A stretch of 64,000 nt of DNA from UTCHB3 sp008363265. Lineage in GTDB: Bacteria; Bacteroidota; Ignavibacteria; Ignavibacteriales; Ignavibacteriaceae. The notes under the pieces were generated by a model, which saw only the letters and a program-made list of their open reading frames with translations, searched no databases and had not been told where the DNA came from. Position 1 is the stretch's first letter; each line of letters opens with the position of its first letter. Below are positions 16,223-26,019 of this stretch, piece by piece. The position numbers were made by a program, and so were the translations under genes. The stretch lies in contig BTUW01000001.1 in NCBI GenBank assembly GCA_045863055.1, forward strand, positions 186,001-250,000, written 5' to 3'.

Positions 16223-19200
16223 ACCTGGCTCAGAAAATCGATCTTTTCAGGCGGGTACAGCTGATTTATCAGGTATGTGCCCGCTTCTGAATACTCCCGC
16301 AGATAACCTTCAAGGTCTTCAGTTATTATATATTCGAACACCCTGTCGATCTCATTCTCTTCGTTACGGTAGTCAACTACATTAAGGCAATCGTTCCAGA
16401 CATCAAGATACTGTCGTAGCTGATTCAGAAGTTCTCCCTGAGCATTCGACTTGATCAGGAGCACAGGTTTCATCATGTCGGCTTCCATCGCGTGAACCGG
16501 AGGCAGATAGAATATCGAATCAACCTCAAACTTTACCTTATTCAGCCTGGCCGAAAGCCGTTCGATGAACTTGGCTATCCTGTTATGCTTGATATTACCT
16601 CCGAGTTCCTTAAATGTCTGCGTCTGGTGGTCACTAATGTCTTCCGCTTCAGTGTAACCTTCAGGCATAATCAGCGCGATAGCGGTCTCCTCCTCGGCAT
16701 TCATCAGCACTTTAAGGGTCCCGCCCTCAAACTCATCCCAGATATCGGTCACATAAACAACATTACGGAGATGCGCGTACTCAGGCAGCATATCCAGAAG
16801 AAGATTGCTCGAATCCTTTATAAAGGATTCATTGAACGATGAGTGTTCCTCGTCGAGGAATAGCGGCAGATACCTTATCGACGCCTCCACCAGGTCCTGA
16901 AAGAAGTGCGTTCCGAAACTCAGATCGGGTTTGTAATTCCCCTTCTTTTTTGAAATCTCGATCAGCATCGAGCAGTTATTGATCTGAGAATATGTCACGC
17001 TGACGCCAAGTTTGATATCCCCCCTGCTGCCCCATCGCCCTGGGCCCATAAGGATGAATTTCCGGCGCGGGAGAAGTTTATTCAACTTCCCGATAACGGA
17101 GGCAACTTCAAGCATCTCCTCCTTGGAGCCGAGCGAATCGTATCCCTCAGGATCAACATAGACAACGAACCGCAGAGGCGGTACCCTGCCGTTTGAGATA
17201 TGCTTGGAGGCAGAGAACACAACCCTGTCGGCAGGAATGTTCTTGGGTATGGCATCTGCCGTGTTTTGCTTGGTATAGCTCTGCGGACGGCATTGCAGCA
17301 GATAGAAATCCTTCCCGTCGCTCGCGAATTCCACGTCAACAGGCACCTTGAACTTGTTCTGCAGTATCTGGAGCATTGTGTGCATTTTCGGGAGAAACTG
17401 CGACCTGTTCAGCATTCCCTCAAATGTCACAACCAGTTCATCTTCCTGATAGTCAACCTGAAGCGGATTCGGAGGGCGCAGCATACCGTTTGAGACAACG
17501 GATACAATATTATTGATCTGTGGATAATCAGCGCCCACTTCGCTCAGAAGTGTGTCAAGATCGATGGTCTGGAACTGGTTCGTCTTAAGATTGATCAGAT
17601 CGATCTTTTTAGGAGAATACCGAAGCGATTCCTGAAGTGTCACGTTAACACGCAAATTAGGCTGACCGGGAGCGATCAGGATCGGATAATCATCACTTAC
17701 CCTGTCGACCGCGCGCGTACCGAGACCGGGAACAAGCCTTACAAGTCCATCCTCACGGTTGATCCTTGGCGACCACCTGAATTCGTTGTTGCTGAAAGCC
17801 ACACCGGCAAATGCGGGAAACCAGTAGTCACCAACGCGGGTGCCTACAACTTCCATTATCATGATGCCCATCTCTTCATGGAAATCGATAAGTCCCCTCT
17901 CGGTACGGTATTCTATGGGGTCAGGTCCGAAAGTGGACGCGTAGACCTCGGCAATCGCGTCCATTAAAGCGCTGAGACGCTCAGCCTTCGATCCTTGGTT
18001 CGCAAGGAAGAGGCTTTTATACTTACCCGAGAAAGCCGAGCCGACCTGATCCTCGAGCAAGCTGGAGCTTCGCACGATGATCGGACTGTCACCAAAATCA
18101 TCGAGAGCAACAGAAAGTCCCTTAAGAATATCAGGCGGGAACTGACTGTCTTTGAACAACTGTAAAACCTGAGGGTACTCAACCCTTATCTCCTCAATAT
18201 CGCGGTACTTGTGTTCATAAACCTCTTCCAGATTATTGTACTGAATGAACTGCATGATACAGTCAGAGGTAAGATACCATGTCTTGGGTATCTTAACTTC
18301 GAACGGAAGTTCCGCACTGCTGACACTGGCCTTCAGGATGTTGTGAGCGAGGAAAACACCTGAGCTTTTTCCGCCGAGTTTACCATGACTTCCCGGCAGG
18401 AAGATCATTTTATCGATAAGTTTGTGAAAGTCGGTCAGTTTGACGTAATCTTTCGCGATCTGGATAAAATCAAGATCATCGGTAAGGAAGCGCCTGAGGA
18501 GAGAAACCCTGAGGCCCTTCACCGTCGCAGGTGAAAGTTCGATCTTCTCGGGGGCCATGTGGTAGAACCTCCTTATGGCATCCGAAATGTCGGCCAGCGA
18601 TGAGTCCTGCGATTCAAGCACCTTTATAAGGGAACTTGTGTTGTCGTTCTGTATCCACTTCTGGACCCTCCAGAGTATCTCCTCCTCGGTGAAGTTTTCG
18701 CTGGTAAGTTTCAGGATAGATGAAATGTAGTCATCATAATCAGTGATTATCCTTTTCTGAAGAGGCCTGTTCTCATCTTCGGTACCCCGTTCCTCTTCCC
18801 CTTTAAGATCTATGCTCATCTCTTTAAGCAGCACTTCTGCTTCCTCGATCCCCTTCCAGTTAAGCTGGTGGAGCATTTTTCTCAGAAGACGCATAAAGAG
18901 GGCCGGATCTGTTTTTCTGATCATATCGATAACGATCCGCCACTCGGTTTTTTCGACCACAGCTTCTTCCACACGCTTGCGGTCAAGTTTCTTTTTCAGC
19001 CGGTGGTTGAAAATGAAATCACCCAACCTGAAAGCGATCGTTTCAAGCAGCCGTTTTTCCTGTTTCAGAAAGGGTCCGATCTCAGCAATGGGTGCTTCTT
19101 TCGTGTAAGTAACCTGAATGTCACCCACTATTTTTTCGCCTGCCACCAGATCTTCACTGAGCACCGGCATATCTTCAATATAACCGCCCGTCTCGAAGGT

Positions 19201-19404
19201 TTTATCCCTGTAGCGGAGGCGGACCTCACATAGCTCAGGGAACTGCCAAGCAGACCTCATCCGCTTGATAACGATCAGAAAAATATCCTCTTTAACGAGG
19301 GTTTGATCGTGCAGGAGGTCTTCGAGATCGTGCAGGAAGTTGATCTCTTTAATTCTCTCTTCTAAAGCGCTGGTGATTTTTGAAGACTGATCGGAAAATG
19401 ACAT
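16219..19404 (-). CDS. Large PEP/pyruvate-binding-domain protein without swivelling domain
   Basis: 1061 residues, cytoplasmic. Residues about 15-140 look like a GAF-type sensor segment (IKEINFLHDLEDLLHD, then ETIAFRLGDFI). Residues 340-710 form a PEP-synthase/PPDK ATP-grasp domain: GGKSSG (344-349), VRSSSLLED (444-452), GSAFSGKY (455-462), LVPGLGTRAVDR (557-568) and the ending LLQCRPQ (702-708). The expected phosphohistidine domain (TGG-x-TSHAA) and PEP-binding TIM barrel are absent; instead about 350 residues follow, with GPGRWGSRGD (787-796) and GTHFFQDLVEAS. It is therefore not an ordinary PEP synthase; a phosphotransfer or nucleotide-dependent regulatory role is possible. Ribosome site AGGA sits just before ATG 19404. 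Confidence 0.8.
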   Translation of the reverse strand: MSFSDQSSKITSALEERIKEINFLHDLEDLLHDQTLVKEDIFLIVIKRMRSAWQFPELCEVRLRYRDKTFETGGYIEDMPVLSEDLVAGEKIVGDIQVTYTKEAPIAEIGPFLKQEKRLLETIAFRLGDFIFNHRLKKKLDRKRVEEAVVEKTEWRIVIDMIRKTDPALFMRLLRKMLHQLNWKGIEEAEVLLKEMSIDLKGEEERGTEDENRPLQKRIITDYDDYISSILKLTSENFTEEEILWRVQKWIQNDNTSSLIKVLESQDSSLADISDAIRRFYHMAPEKIELSPATVKGLRVSLLRRFLTDDLDFIQIAKDYVKLTDFHKLIDKMIFLPGSHGKLGGKSSGVFLAHNILKASVSSAELPFEVKIPKTWYLTSDCIMQFIQYNNLEEVYEHKYRDIEEIRVEYPQVLQLFKDSQFPPDILKGLSVALDDFGDSPIIVRSSSLLEDQVGSAFSGKYKSLFLANQGSKAERLSALMDAIAEVYASTFGPDPIEYRTERGLIDFHEEMGIMIMEVVGTRVGDYWFPAFAGVAFSNNEFRWSPRINREDGLVRLVPGLGTRAVDRVSDDYPILIAPGQPNLRVNVTLQESLRYSPKKIDLINLKTNQFQTIDLDTLLSEVGADYPQINNIVSVVSNGMLRPPNPLQVDYQEDELVVTFEGMLNRSQFLPKMHTMLQILQNKFKVPVDVEFASDGKDFYLLQCRPQSYTKQNTADAIPKNIPADRVVFSASKHISNGRVPPLRFVVYVDPEGYDSLGSKEEMLEVASVIGKLNKLLPRRKFILMGPGRWGSRGDIKLGVSVTYSQINNCSMLIEISKKKGNYKPDLSFGTHFFQDLVEASIRYLPLFLDEEHSSFNESFIKDSSNLLLDMLPEYAHLRNVVYVTDIWDEFEGGTLKVLMNAEEETAIALIMPEGYTEAEDISDHQTQTFKELGGNIKHNRIAKFIERLSARLNKVKFEVDSIFYLPPVHAMEADMMKPVLLIKSNAQGELLNQLRQYLDVWNDCLNVVDYRNEENEIDRVFEYIITEDLEGYLREYSEAGTYLINQLYPPEKIDFLSQV

Positions 19405-19429
19405 GTCATCCTAATTTTGATAATCGATT

Positions 19430-19475
19430 ATTTAAAATTAAAGAGGCCGCCCCAATTAGACTAATCAGGGCGGCC
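19430..19475 (-). terminator. Intrinsic terminator after gdhA
   Basis: Minus strand GGCCGCCC (19475-19468) and GGGCGGCC (19452-19445) pair, with ATTAG/CTAAT extending inside the loop, then TCTTTAATTTTAAA. It starts 24 bases after the gdhA stop. Confidence 0.8.
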
Positions 19476-19499
19476 GCTCAATAATTTGCTGTTAATTTA

Positions 19500-20786
19500 T
19501 CAGCACCAGCCTCTGTCGTGGCAAGCCTGAGCCACGCGGCTTATAGCAATAACATAAGCTGCATCCCTCATGTATATCTTCTTCTTTGCAGAAGTGTCAT
19601 ACACAGCATGGAACGCTGATGTCATTTTCGAGTCAAGTTTCGAGAGCACTTCTTCCTTGTCCCAGAAGTAGTTCATGTTACCCTGAACCTGCTCGAAGTA
19701 GCTACAGGTAACACCACCCGCGTTTGCGAGGAAGTCAGGTATAACAAAAATACCTTTCTGCTCAAAGTATTTGTCAGCTGCCGGTGTGGTTGGGCCATTG
19801 GCACCTTCAGCGACAAATTTGACTCTCGGACTGATCTTCACAACATTGTCTTCCCTGATCTGGTTCTCAAGGGCGGCAGGAATGAGGATGTCTACATCCT
19901 GTTCGATCCACTGATCACCGGGGAGTACTTCGTATCCGAGTTGTTTCGCTTTGTCTTTGTTGATTCCACCGAACTTGTTGGTGATTCCAAGCAGTTCCTG
20001 AAGGTCGATGCCGGAAAGTCTTCTGAATGTGTATGAAGCCTGATCTTCTTCATCCCAGCTGGAAACTGAGATTACTTTTCCACCAAGCTGGGTGTAGAGT
20101 TTGATCGCGTACTGAGAAACGTTTCCGAAGCCCTGAACACTGGCAGTGGTATCCTTGGGATCAACGCCTTTAAGTTTGAGAGCTTCGCGGAGGGTGAAGA
20201 TCACACCGTAACCGGTGGCTTCAGTTCTTCCGAGTGAGCCGCCCATTCCAACAGGTTTACCGGTGATAAAGCCGGGATATTTACCGCCGTGAATAGCTTC
20301 ATATTCATCGAGCATCCAAAGCATGTGCTGCGGGTTGGTCATTACGTCGGGAGCGGGTACGTCCTGGATCGGACCGACATTTCTGGCGATCTGTCTTACC
20401 CAACCGCGGCAGATCGCTTCCTGCTCTCTCATGCTGAGGTTGTGCGGGTTACAGATAACACCGCCCTTGCCGCCACCGAGCGGAATGTCAACAACCGCGC
20501 ACTTCCATGTCATCCACATCGAAAGGGCTCGAACTGTATCTACTGTCTCCTGTGGGTGGAAACGGATACCGCCTTTTGCCGGGCCTCTTGCGTCATTATG
20601 CTGACACCTGAATCCACGGAAAACCTTCTGGCTACCGTCATCCATCTTTACTGATATACTGAAATGATATTCTCTGAGGGGGTTTCTTAACAGATCTCTC
20701 GTCGCTTCATCGAGTTCGAGAAGATCTGCCACTTTATCGAATTGAGCCTGAGCCATCGCAAAGGCGTTGAAGCCTGCATCAGCCAT
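19500..20786 (-). CDS. gdhA: Glutamate dehydrogenase (Glu/Leu/Phe/Val family)
   Basis: 428 residues, the length of the hexameric short GDH class. Interconverts glutamate and 2-oxoglutarate plus ammonia. Visible motifs: GPAKGGIRFH (68-77), catalytic lysine in PLGGGKGG (102-109, K107), the aspartate segment VPAPDVMTN, Rossmann SVQGFGNVSQYA, and EGANGPTTP. GDH is favoured over leucine dehydrogenase by length and by the GGGKGG/PAPDV context, but the cofactor cannot be read. GGAGG precedes the ATG at the right distance. Own terminator downstream and a 134-base AT-rich upstream gap make it a single transcription unit. Confidence 0.93.
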   Translation of the reverse strand: MADAGFNAFAMAQAQFDKVADLLELDEATRDLLRNPLREYHFSISVKMDDGSQKVFRGFRCQHNDARGPAKGGIRFHPQETVDTVRALSMWMTWKCAVVDIPLGGGKGGVICNPHNLSMREQEAICRGWVRQIARNVGPIQDVPAPDVMTNPQHMLWMLDEYEAIHGGKYPGFITGKPVGMGGSLGRTEATGYGVIFTLREALKLKGVDPKDTTASVQGFGNVSQYAIKLYTQLGGKVISVSSWDEEDQASYTFRRLSGIDLQELLGITNKFGGINKDKAKQLGYEVLPGDQWIEQDVDILIPAALENQIREDNVVKISPRVKFVAEGANGPTTPAADKYFEQKGIFVIPDFLANAGGVTCSYFEQVQGNMNYFWDKEEVLSKLDSKMTSAFHAVYDTSAKKKIYMRDAAYVIAISRVAQACHDRGWC

Positions 20787-20920
20787 TATATGCCTCCGTT
20801 GTCATATTTGAGTATGTATCCAAATGATAATCATTTTTCATAAAAAAATAATTATTTGAGATATTAAACTACATAAGATTGTAACAAAAGGCAAATATTC
20901 TAATAAAATATTTCACATTT

Positions 20921-22201
20921 TTACTGATTCCGGGTCGCCCTGTGACCTATGTCTTTCCGGAAGTGAATTCCCGTGAAATTTATCTTCTCAATTGAAGAGT
21001 AGGCAAGGTCAACAGCTTCCCCGATCTCGCCTGCTTCACTTATGGCGGTTATCCCGAGCACCCGTCCCCCCGTTGTTAAAACAATACCATCTTTTACTTC
21101 CGTACCGGCGTGAAAAACGATACTTATCTCTGACGCCTGCTCCAATCCCTCAACTTGAAATCCTTTCTGAAACTGACCCGGATAACCTCCTGATGCTGCA
21201 ACAACGCAGACAGCTGCACCCTTTGTTCCGGTGAAAGCCGATCTGTCAAGTTTTCCTTCAGCTACTGAATAGAGCAGTTTCAACATGTCACCTTCGACCA
21301 CCGGAAGTACCGCCTGGGTTTCGGGGTCGCCGAACCTGCAGTTGAACTCCACTACTTTTGGGCCTTCCTTAGTGATCATCAATCCCGCGTAAAGGCATCC
21401 CGTGAATGGGTTTCCCTCTTTCCGCAAAGCATCCAGAAAAGGTTTTATGATTGTTTTATCTATCTCGCTCTGTAGATCAGGCGTTATCAGAGGAGCCGGG
21501 CAATAGGCTCCCATGCCACCGGTGTTCGGGCCGGTGTCCCCATCCCCAATTCTCTTGTGGTCCTGCGCCGCGGGAAGACAGATAAAATCCATACCGTCAG
21601 TAATAGCAAAGATCGAAGCTTCCTCTCCCTGCATAAATTCTTCAATAATGATCCGGTCTCCCGAACCACCGAATACACGGTCGATCATCATCTCTTTCAC
21701 TGCTGATACGGCTTCGTCAATATCTTGCGCGATCACCACACCTTTACCGGCAGCCAGACCATCAGCCTTGATCACAACAGGAAAATTTACCGCATTAAGG
21801 TGTTCAACCGCCTGGTCGTGCTGCACGGCACTGAACTCGCGGAAGGAGGCAGTCGGAATCCCGTACTTCACCATCAATGATTTCGCGTACGATTTCTCTG
21901 ATTCAACCCGTGCTGCCTCTTTTGATGGGGCAAAAACCTTTAACCCATGAGCTACGAGATGATCGCCCAGTCCCTCAACGATCGGTATCTCAGGTCCGAT
22001 GATCACCAGGTCGATCGAGTTCTCCTTCATAAAATCAGTGACCGCAGCATGATCTCTTACATCTATCAACACGTTGGTGCCAATTGAAGAAGTTCCACCG
22101 TTACCGGGCAGAAACCAGATTTTTTCGCAAAGTTCCGACCCTGCGATCGAGTATCCCAGAGCGTGTTCCCTGCCACCACTTCCTATTATCGCGACTCTCA
22201 T
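20921..22201 (-). CDS. purD: Phosphoribosylamine--glycine ligase
   Basis: Second step of purine synthesis: joins phosphoribosylamine and glycine with ATP to give GAR. 426 residues, normal. The sequence opens MRVAIIGSGGREHALG, has the ATP-grasp lid VIKADGLAAGKGV, GEEASIFAITDG, the catalytic segment KRIGDGDTGPNTGGMGAY and the metal-binding FNCRFGDPETQ. Start overlaps the stop of the glycosyltransferase gene by one base (TAATG), so it is the last gene of a five-gene run that also contains guaB. Confidence 0.97.
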   Translation of the reverse strand: MRVAIIGSGGREHALGYSIAGSELCEKIWFLPGNGGTSSIGTNVLIDVRDHAAVTDFMKENSIDLVIIGPEIPIVEGLGDHLVAHGLKVFAPSKEAARVESEKSYAKSLMVKYGIPTASFREFSAVQHDQAVEHLNAVNFPVVIKADGLAAGKGVVIAQDIDEAVSAVKEMMIDRVFGGSGDRIIIEEFMQGEEASIFAITDGMDFICLPAAQDHKRIGDGDTGPNTGGMGAYCPAPLITPDLQSEIDKTIIKPFLDALRKEGNPFTGCLYAGLMITKEGPKVVEFNCRFGDPETQAVLPVVEGDMLKLLYSVAEGKLDRSAFTGTKGAAVCVVAASGGYPGQFQKGFQVEGLEQASEISIVFHAGTEVKDGIVLTTGGRVLGITAISEAGEIGEAVDLAYSSIEKINFTGIHFRKDIGHRATRNQ

Positions 22202-23484
22202 TAATGCACCTTTAGAAAGAACTGAAATTCTGTGGCGAGTTGACCGGTGAGTAACCTGCGGTCGAATTTTTGAACAAATTCCTCATCGGGAACCGGTTGC
22301 CTGCCGCTTGCGTAATCCTCGTAAGCCTTTAGAATATTTGATTTTATGGTTTTTACATCATACGGGTCGGAAATATAGGATGCCCCGTAGTCTTCAAGAT
22401 GGCTCCGTAAGGCACCGTCAGGTAGGCACGCCAGTACCGGTTTCAGTGTTCCAAAATATTCATACATTTTACTGCTGGAGATTGTATCGGCGTTTCGTCC
22501 CTTACCGACCATGAACCATAGAAGATCGCTTGCCATCACTTTCTTCAAAGCTTCCAGATGTTCCATATAGTTGTGTTCCACAACGAAATTCTGCAGATTG
22601 TAACGTCTGATCAGTCGCCTGTTCTCTATCCTGAGGAAGCCAATGAAATGGAGCTCGATATTCACCGCCACTTCGGGATTCTCTTTCAGTATCTGTTTGA
22701 ATGCCTTAAGGAAGTATTTGGGAGTAATGAACTCATAGAAGATGCCTGAATAAGTGATCACCATCTTTTTTGTGAGTTTCTTTGCGCCGGGGGCTGCAGC
22801 CGCCACATCCTGAGCATCGTATCCGTGAGGAATTATCAGCATCTTTTTATGCGTAAGGAAAGGATAATTCTTCATCATCCGCTCTTTAACGCGCCTGTTG
22901 GTCACAACAATTTTATCAACCTTGCGTAGTGCGGCATCCTCTTCTTTTTTTGTGCTGATCCTGTGCCAGGGTGTAGGATAAATTGCGAACTGGTTTCCAT
23001 ACCAGAGGTCACGATAATCGACGAAAACAGGAAGTTTGAATTCCTCACTGATCCTGATCGCGGCTTCAAATGAACTGAACGGAGGTCCCGAAACGAAAAT
23101 CACATCGAATTTCTCTTCGGAACAGAGCCTTTTTGCCTCTTTGTAGGCCTGTCTCGCCCATGACCTTTTGTTATCAGTAATGTTTAACCACGCACTCACA
23201 TAAGCAAACAACTTCCTGAATATCTCACGCGGCATTTTGATCGTTCCCTTTTTCTTAAGGATCGAGTTGATCTCTTTGCCACTTACTCTGACCACGCGGA
23301 TATTTTCATTTTTCAGATCCTCGAGCAGTGAGTGATCATGCGCGAAATACGCAATGTCACCGGTGGTGATAACGGTTGGGCTCCAGTTAAAGTCAGGAAG
23401 GTATTTTACAAATTTTGTGGTTCTTTGTACACCACTCAAACCCTTGGGAGGAAAATAGTAAGCAAAAATCAGGGCTTTATACAT
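22201..23484 (-). CDS. Glycosyltransferase, GT4-like
   Basis: 427 residues with GT-B architecture. The N-terminal Rossmann domain opens MYKALIFAYYFPPKGLSGVQR, a pattern seen in GT4 enzymes that process surface polysaccharides, with DVIFVSGPPFSSFEAA further in. The C-terminal domain has MVITYSGIFYEF and MYEYFGTLKPVLACLPDG, the sugar-nucleotide binding region with a tyrosine where EX7E enzymes have the second glutamate area. No membrane segment is obvious, so it acts at the cytoplasmic face. Unusual location between an M24 peptidase and purD; it is tightly coupled to both (8-base gap and 1-base overlap). Donor and acceptor unknown. Confidence 0.85.
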   Translation of the reverse strand: MYKALIFAYYFPPKGLSGVQRTTKFVKYLPDFNWSPTVITTGDIAYFAHDHSLLEDLKNENIRVVRVSGKEINSILKKKGTIKMPREIFRKLFAYVSAWLNITDNKRSWARQAYKEAKRLCSEEKFDVIFVSGPPFSSFEAAIRISEEFKLPVFVDYRDLWYGNQFAIYPTPWHRISTKKEEDAALRKVDKIVVTNRRVKERMMKNYPFLTHKKMLIIPHGYDAQDVAAAAPGAKKLTKKMVITYSGIFYEFITPKYFLKAFKQILKENPEVAVNIELHFIGFLRIENRRLIRRYNLQNFVVEHNYMEHLEALKKVMASDLLWFMVGKGRNADTISSSKMYEYFGTLKPVLACLPDGALRSHLEDYGASYISDPYDVKTIKSNILKAYEDYASGRQPVPDEEFVQKFDRRLLTGQLATEFQFFLKVH

Positions 23485-23492
23485 AACTTATT

Positions 23493-24542
23493 TCATATCA
23501 GTTTGGTGACACCGGTATCGGTCACAGTATAATCGTGTTCGATCCTTACACCGAATTTGTCAGGGATATAGATGCCAGGTTCGAGGGTAATGATCTGTCC
23601 TTGCTTAAAAACTGCATCTGAATATCCGGATATTCTTGGTACCTGATGCACCTTGTAGCCGATACCATGTCCAAGGGCATGAGGCAGACAATCGGATGAT
23701 TCAGGATGACTGGCAGTTAAAACCTGCATTGCAATATCAGCCGGGACAGAACATTCAACGGAGGGTTTTATTGAGTTTTCAGCCGCCTTTAGAGCCTTCT
23801 TTACGGCCTTACGGACATTCTGATACTCTTCAGTTGGATTTTCACCATACCAGAATGAACGGGTTATATCAGTGGAAACACCCATGTAATTAACACCAAA
23901 ATCGATCAACACAGGCATTTCAGACTTCAGTTTCTTCCGGGTGGGCTCTGTATGGATGCGGGCTGTATTCTCACCAAAACTTACTATGGGAGTAAACGCT
24001 TCCTCACATCCCGCAGCATGAATCAAATAACTGATCTCCGCTCTGAGAGTATATTCTCTTATCCCGTTCCTCAATAATTTTTCAATCCGGTTTTCAATTT
24101 TGGTTGTAATAGCCGCAGCCCGGTTGAACCGTTTCATGGTCTCTTTATCGGAAACTGAGATGAAATTCTCCAGATCAGCCGTGATGTCTTCTGCTTTAAT
24201 TCGCGCCCTGACAGTATCAAGTCCGATAGACGAATTCAGGGTTGCGGCATCCAGACCGATTCTTTGCTTGGCTCTTTCAATTTGTTTACGGATCAGATCC
24301 GCCGGATGTTTAACCACTTTCCGAACCAACCGGTGATCGGTAGCCCAGACATCACCAAAGTACCGGGGATCAGTAACCAGGTAAATATGTTTACGGAAAA
24401 CCGCCAGCCAGGCATTGGAAGAAACGAGATCAGTGAAAAATCTGATCATCTCTTTGTCAGCGATAACGATCAGTTCCAGATCATTTTGGTGCAGAAGATC
24501 AAAAAGAAATCTGAAGCGGGAACTCAGATATTTGTGGATCAT
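23493..24542 (-). CDS. M24 family metallopeptidase (Xaa-Pro dipeptidase-like)
   Basis: 349 residues, pita-bread fold. Residues 1-125 are the non-catalytic creatinase-like N domain. The five metal ligands are visible: Asp in VLIDFGVNY, Asp in STDITRSF, His in LGHGIGYKVHQVP, Glu in ITLEPGIY and Glu in GVRIEHDYTV. This is the pattern of proline-specific dipeptidases and aminopeptidases (PepQ/PepP-like). Cytoplasmic, no signal peptide. Its start overlaps the guaB stop (ATGA). Confidence 0.9.
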   Translation of the reverse strand: MIHKYLSSRFRFLFDLLHQNDLELIVIADKEMIRFFTDLVSSNAWLAVFRKHIYLVTDPRYFGDVWATDHRLVRKVVKHPADLIRKQIERAKQRIGLDAATLNSSIGLDTVRARIKAEDITADLENFISVSDKETMKRFNRAAAITTKIENRIEKLLRNGIREYTLRAEISYLIHAAGCEEAFTPIVSFGENTARIHTEPTRKKLKSEMPVLIDFGVNYMGVSTDITRSFWYGENPTEEYQNVRKAVKKALKAAENSIKPSVECSVPADIAMQVLTASHPESSDCLPHALGHGIGYKVHQVPRISGYSDAVFKQGQIITLEPGIYIPDKFGVRIEHDYTVTDTGVTKLI

Positions 24543-26008
24543 AGTTTCTGGTAATTTGGAGCTTCCTTTGTCACGATGATATCGTGAGGATGACTCTCTT
24601 TTAGAGATGCAGCAGTGATCTTAACGAATCTTGATTTGGTCTTTAATTCTTCGATTGTGGCGGCACCCGCATATCCCATGGACGCACGAAGACCGCCGGT
24701 CAGCTGAAAGATGGTATCAGCGAGCGGTCCCTTGTACGGTACCATCCCTTCGACACCCTCCGGAACGAGTTTATTTACTTCAGTTTCAGGATCCTGGAAG
24801 TAGCGGTCACCACTTCCCTTCTTCATTGCATCAAGCGAACCCATTCCGCGGTAAACTTTGAAACTTCTTCCGTCATAAAGCACCTTTTCACCTGGACTTT
24901 CATCCGTTCCGGCAAAGAGACCTCCGATCATTACTGTATCTGCTCCGGCAGCGATGGCTTTGGCCACATCACCGGAGTATTTTATTCCGCCATCAGCAAT
25001 AATGGGGATACCTTTATCCTTTAATGCCCTGTAAACCTCCATAATGGCACTGATCTGAGGGACACCGATGCCCGCGATCACCCTGGTGGTACAGATCGAT
25101 CCCGGACCAATTCCCACTTTAACGGCGTCGACCCCGGCGTTGTAGAGCTCAAGAGCTGCTTCGTAAGTGGCAATATTTCCTGCGATTATTTGTATCGAGG
25201 GATATTTGGCACGAACCTCTTTAATGGTTCCTATGACTCCCATTGAGTGGCCATGAGCCGTGTCGATCACGATCACATCCACACCGGCTTTCACAAGTCT
25301 GTCGATCCTCTCGAAAGTATCAGCGCTGACTCCAACTGCCGCACCCACCCTGAGGCGGCCCTTCTCATCCTTGCAGGCGTGTGGATGATGCTTCTTCTTC
25401 TGAATGTCTTTAAATGTGATCAGACCTTTCAGATAACCGTCTTTGTCAACCACGGGAAGCTTCTCTATCCTGTGCTGATGAAGAAGTTCTTCAGCATGCT
25501 CGAGAGTTGTACCAACTTCCGCTGTTACAAGGTTTTCCGAGGTCATCAGTTCGTTTACTCCAAGTGTAAGATCTTTCACGAAACGGAGATCGCGGTTGGT
25601 AAGAATTCCGATAAGTTTGCCCGCTCCGTCGATAATTGGAATGCCTGAAACAGAGTATTTACGCATCATTTCGAAAGCGTCACCCGCCTTTTTATCGGCC
25701 GTAAGGGTCACGGGGTCCTGGATCATGCCGCTTTCAGAGCGTTTCACTTTATCCGCTTCATCTGCCTGCTGATCGATCGACATATTTTTGTGGAGAATGC
25801 CGATCCCGCCTTCTCTTGCGATCGCGACGGCGAGTTTGCTCTCGGTTACAGTATCCATCGCCGCAGAGAGAAACGGGATGTTCAGGGATATTCCCCTGGT
25901 GAGTTTCGCGCTGATATCGACCTGTTTGGGAAGTACCGATGACTTCGCAGGCAGTATCAGGACATCATCAAATGTAATGCCTTCGTAGGCAAACTTATCG
26001 TTGTTCAT
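24539..26008 (-). CDS. guaB: Inosine-5'-monophosphate dehydrogenase
   Basis: Oxidises IMP to XMP with NAD, the committed step to GMP. 489 residues, full length. Opens with FAYEGITFDDVLILPAKS, has two CBS domains at about 95-215 (VSGIPIIDGAGKLIGILTNRDLR; EKLPVVDKDGYLKGLITFKD, both read in part), and the active-site loop GPGSICTTR with catalytic Cys near residue 305. The flap GMGSLDAM and MGYAGAATIEEL are also present. Eleven bases after gcdH and overlapping the M24 gene; together with purD it puts two purine genes in one run. Confidence 0.97.
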   Translation of the reverse strand: MNNDKFAYEGITFDDVLILPAKSSVLPKQVDISAKLTRGISLNIPFLSAAMDTVTESKLAVAIAREGGIGILHKNMSIDQQADEADKVKRSESGMIQDPVTLTADKKAGDAFEMMRKYSVSGIPIIDGAGKLIGILTNRDLRFVKDLTLGVNELMTSENLVTAEVGTTLEHAEELLHQHRIEKLPVVDKDGYLKGLITFKDIQKKKHHPHACKDEKGRLRVGAAVGVSADTFERIDRLVKAGVDVIVIDTAHGHSMGVIGTIKEVRAKYPSIQIIAGNIATYEAALELYNAGVDAVKVGIGPGSICTTRVIAGIGVPQISAIMEVYRALKDKGIPIIADGGIKYSGDVAKAIAAGADTVMIGGLFAGTDESPGEKVLYDGRSFKVYRGMGSLDAMKKGSGDRYFQDPETEVNKLVPEGVEGMVPYKGPLADTIFQLTGGLRASMGYAGAATIEELKTKSRFVKITAASLKESHPHDIIVTKEAPNYQKL

Positions 26009-26019
26009 TATGTTTCTTC

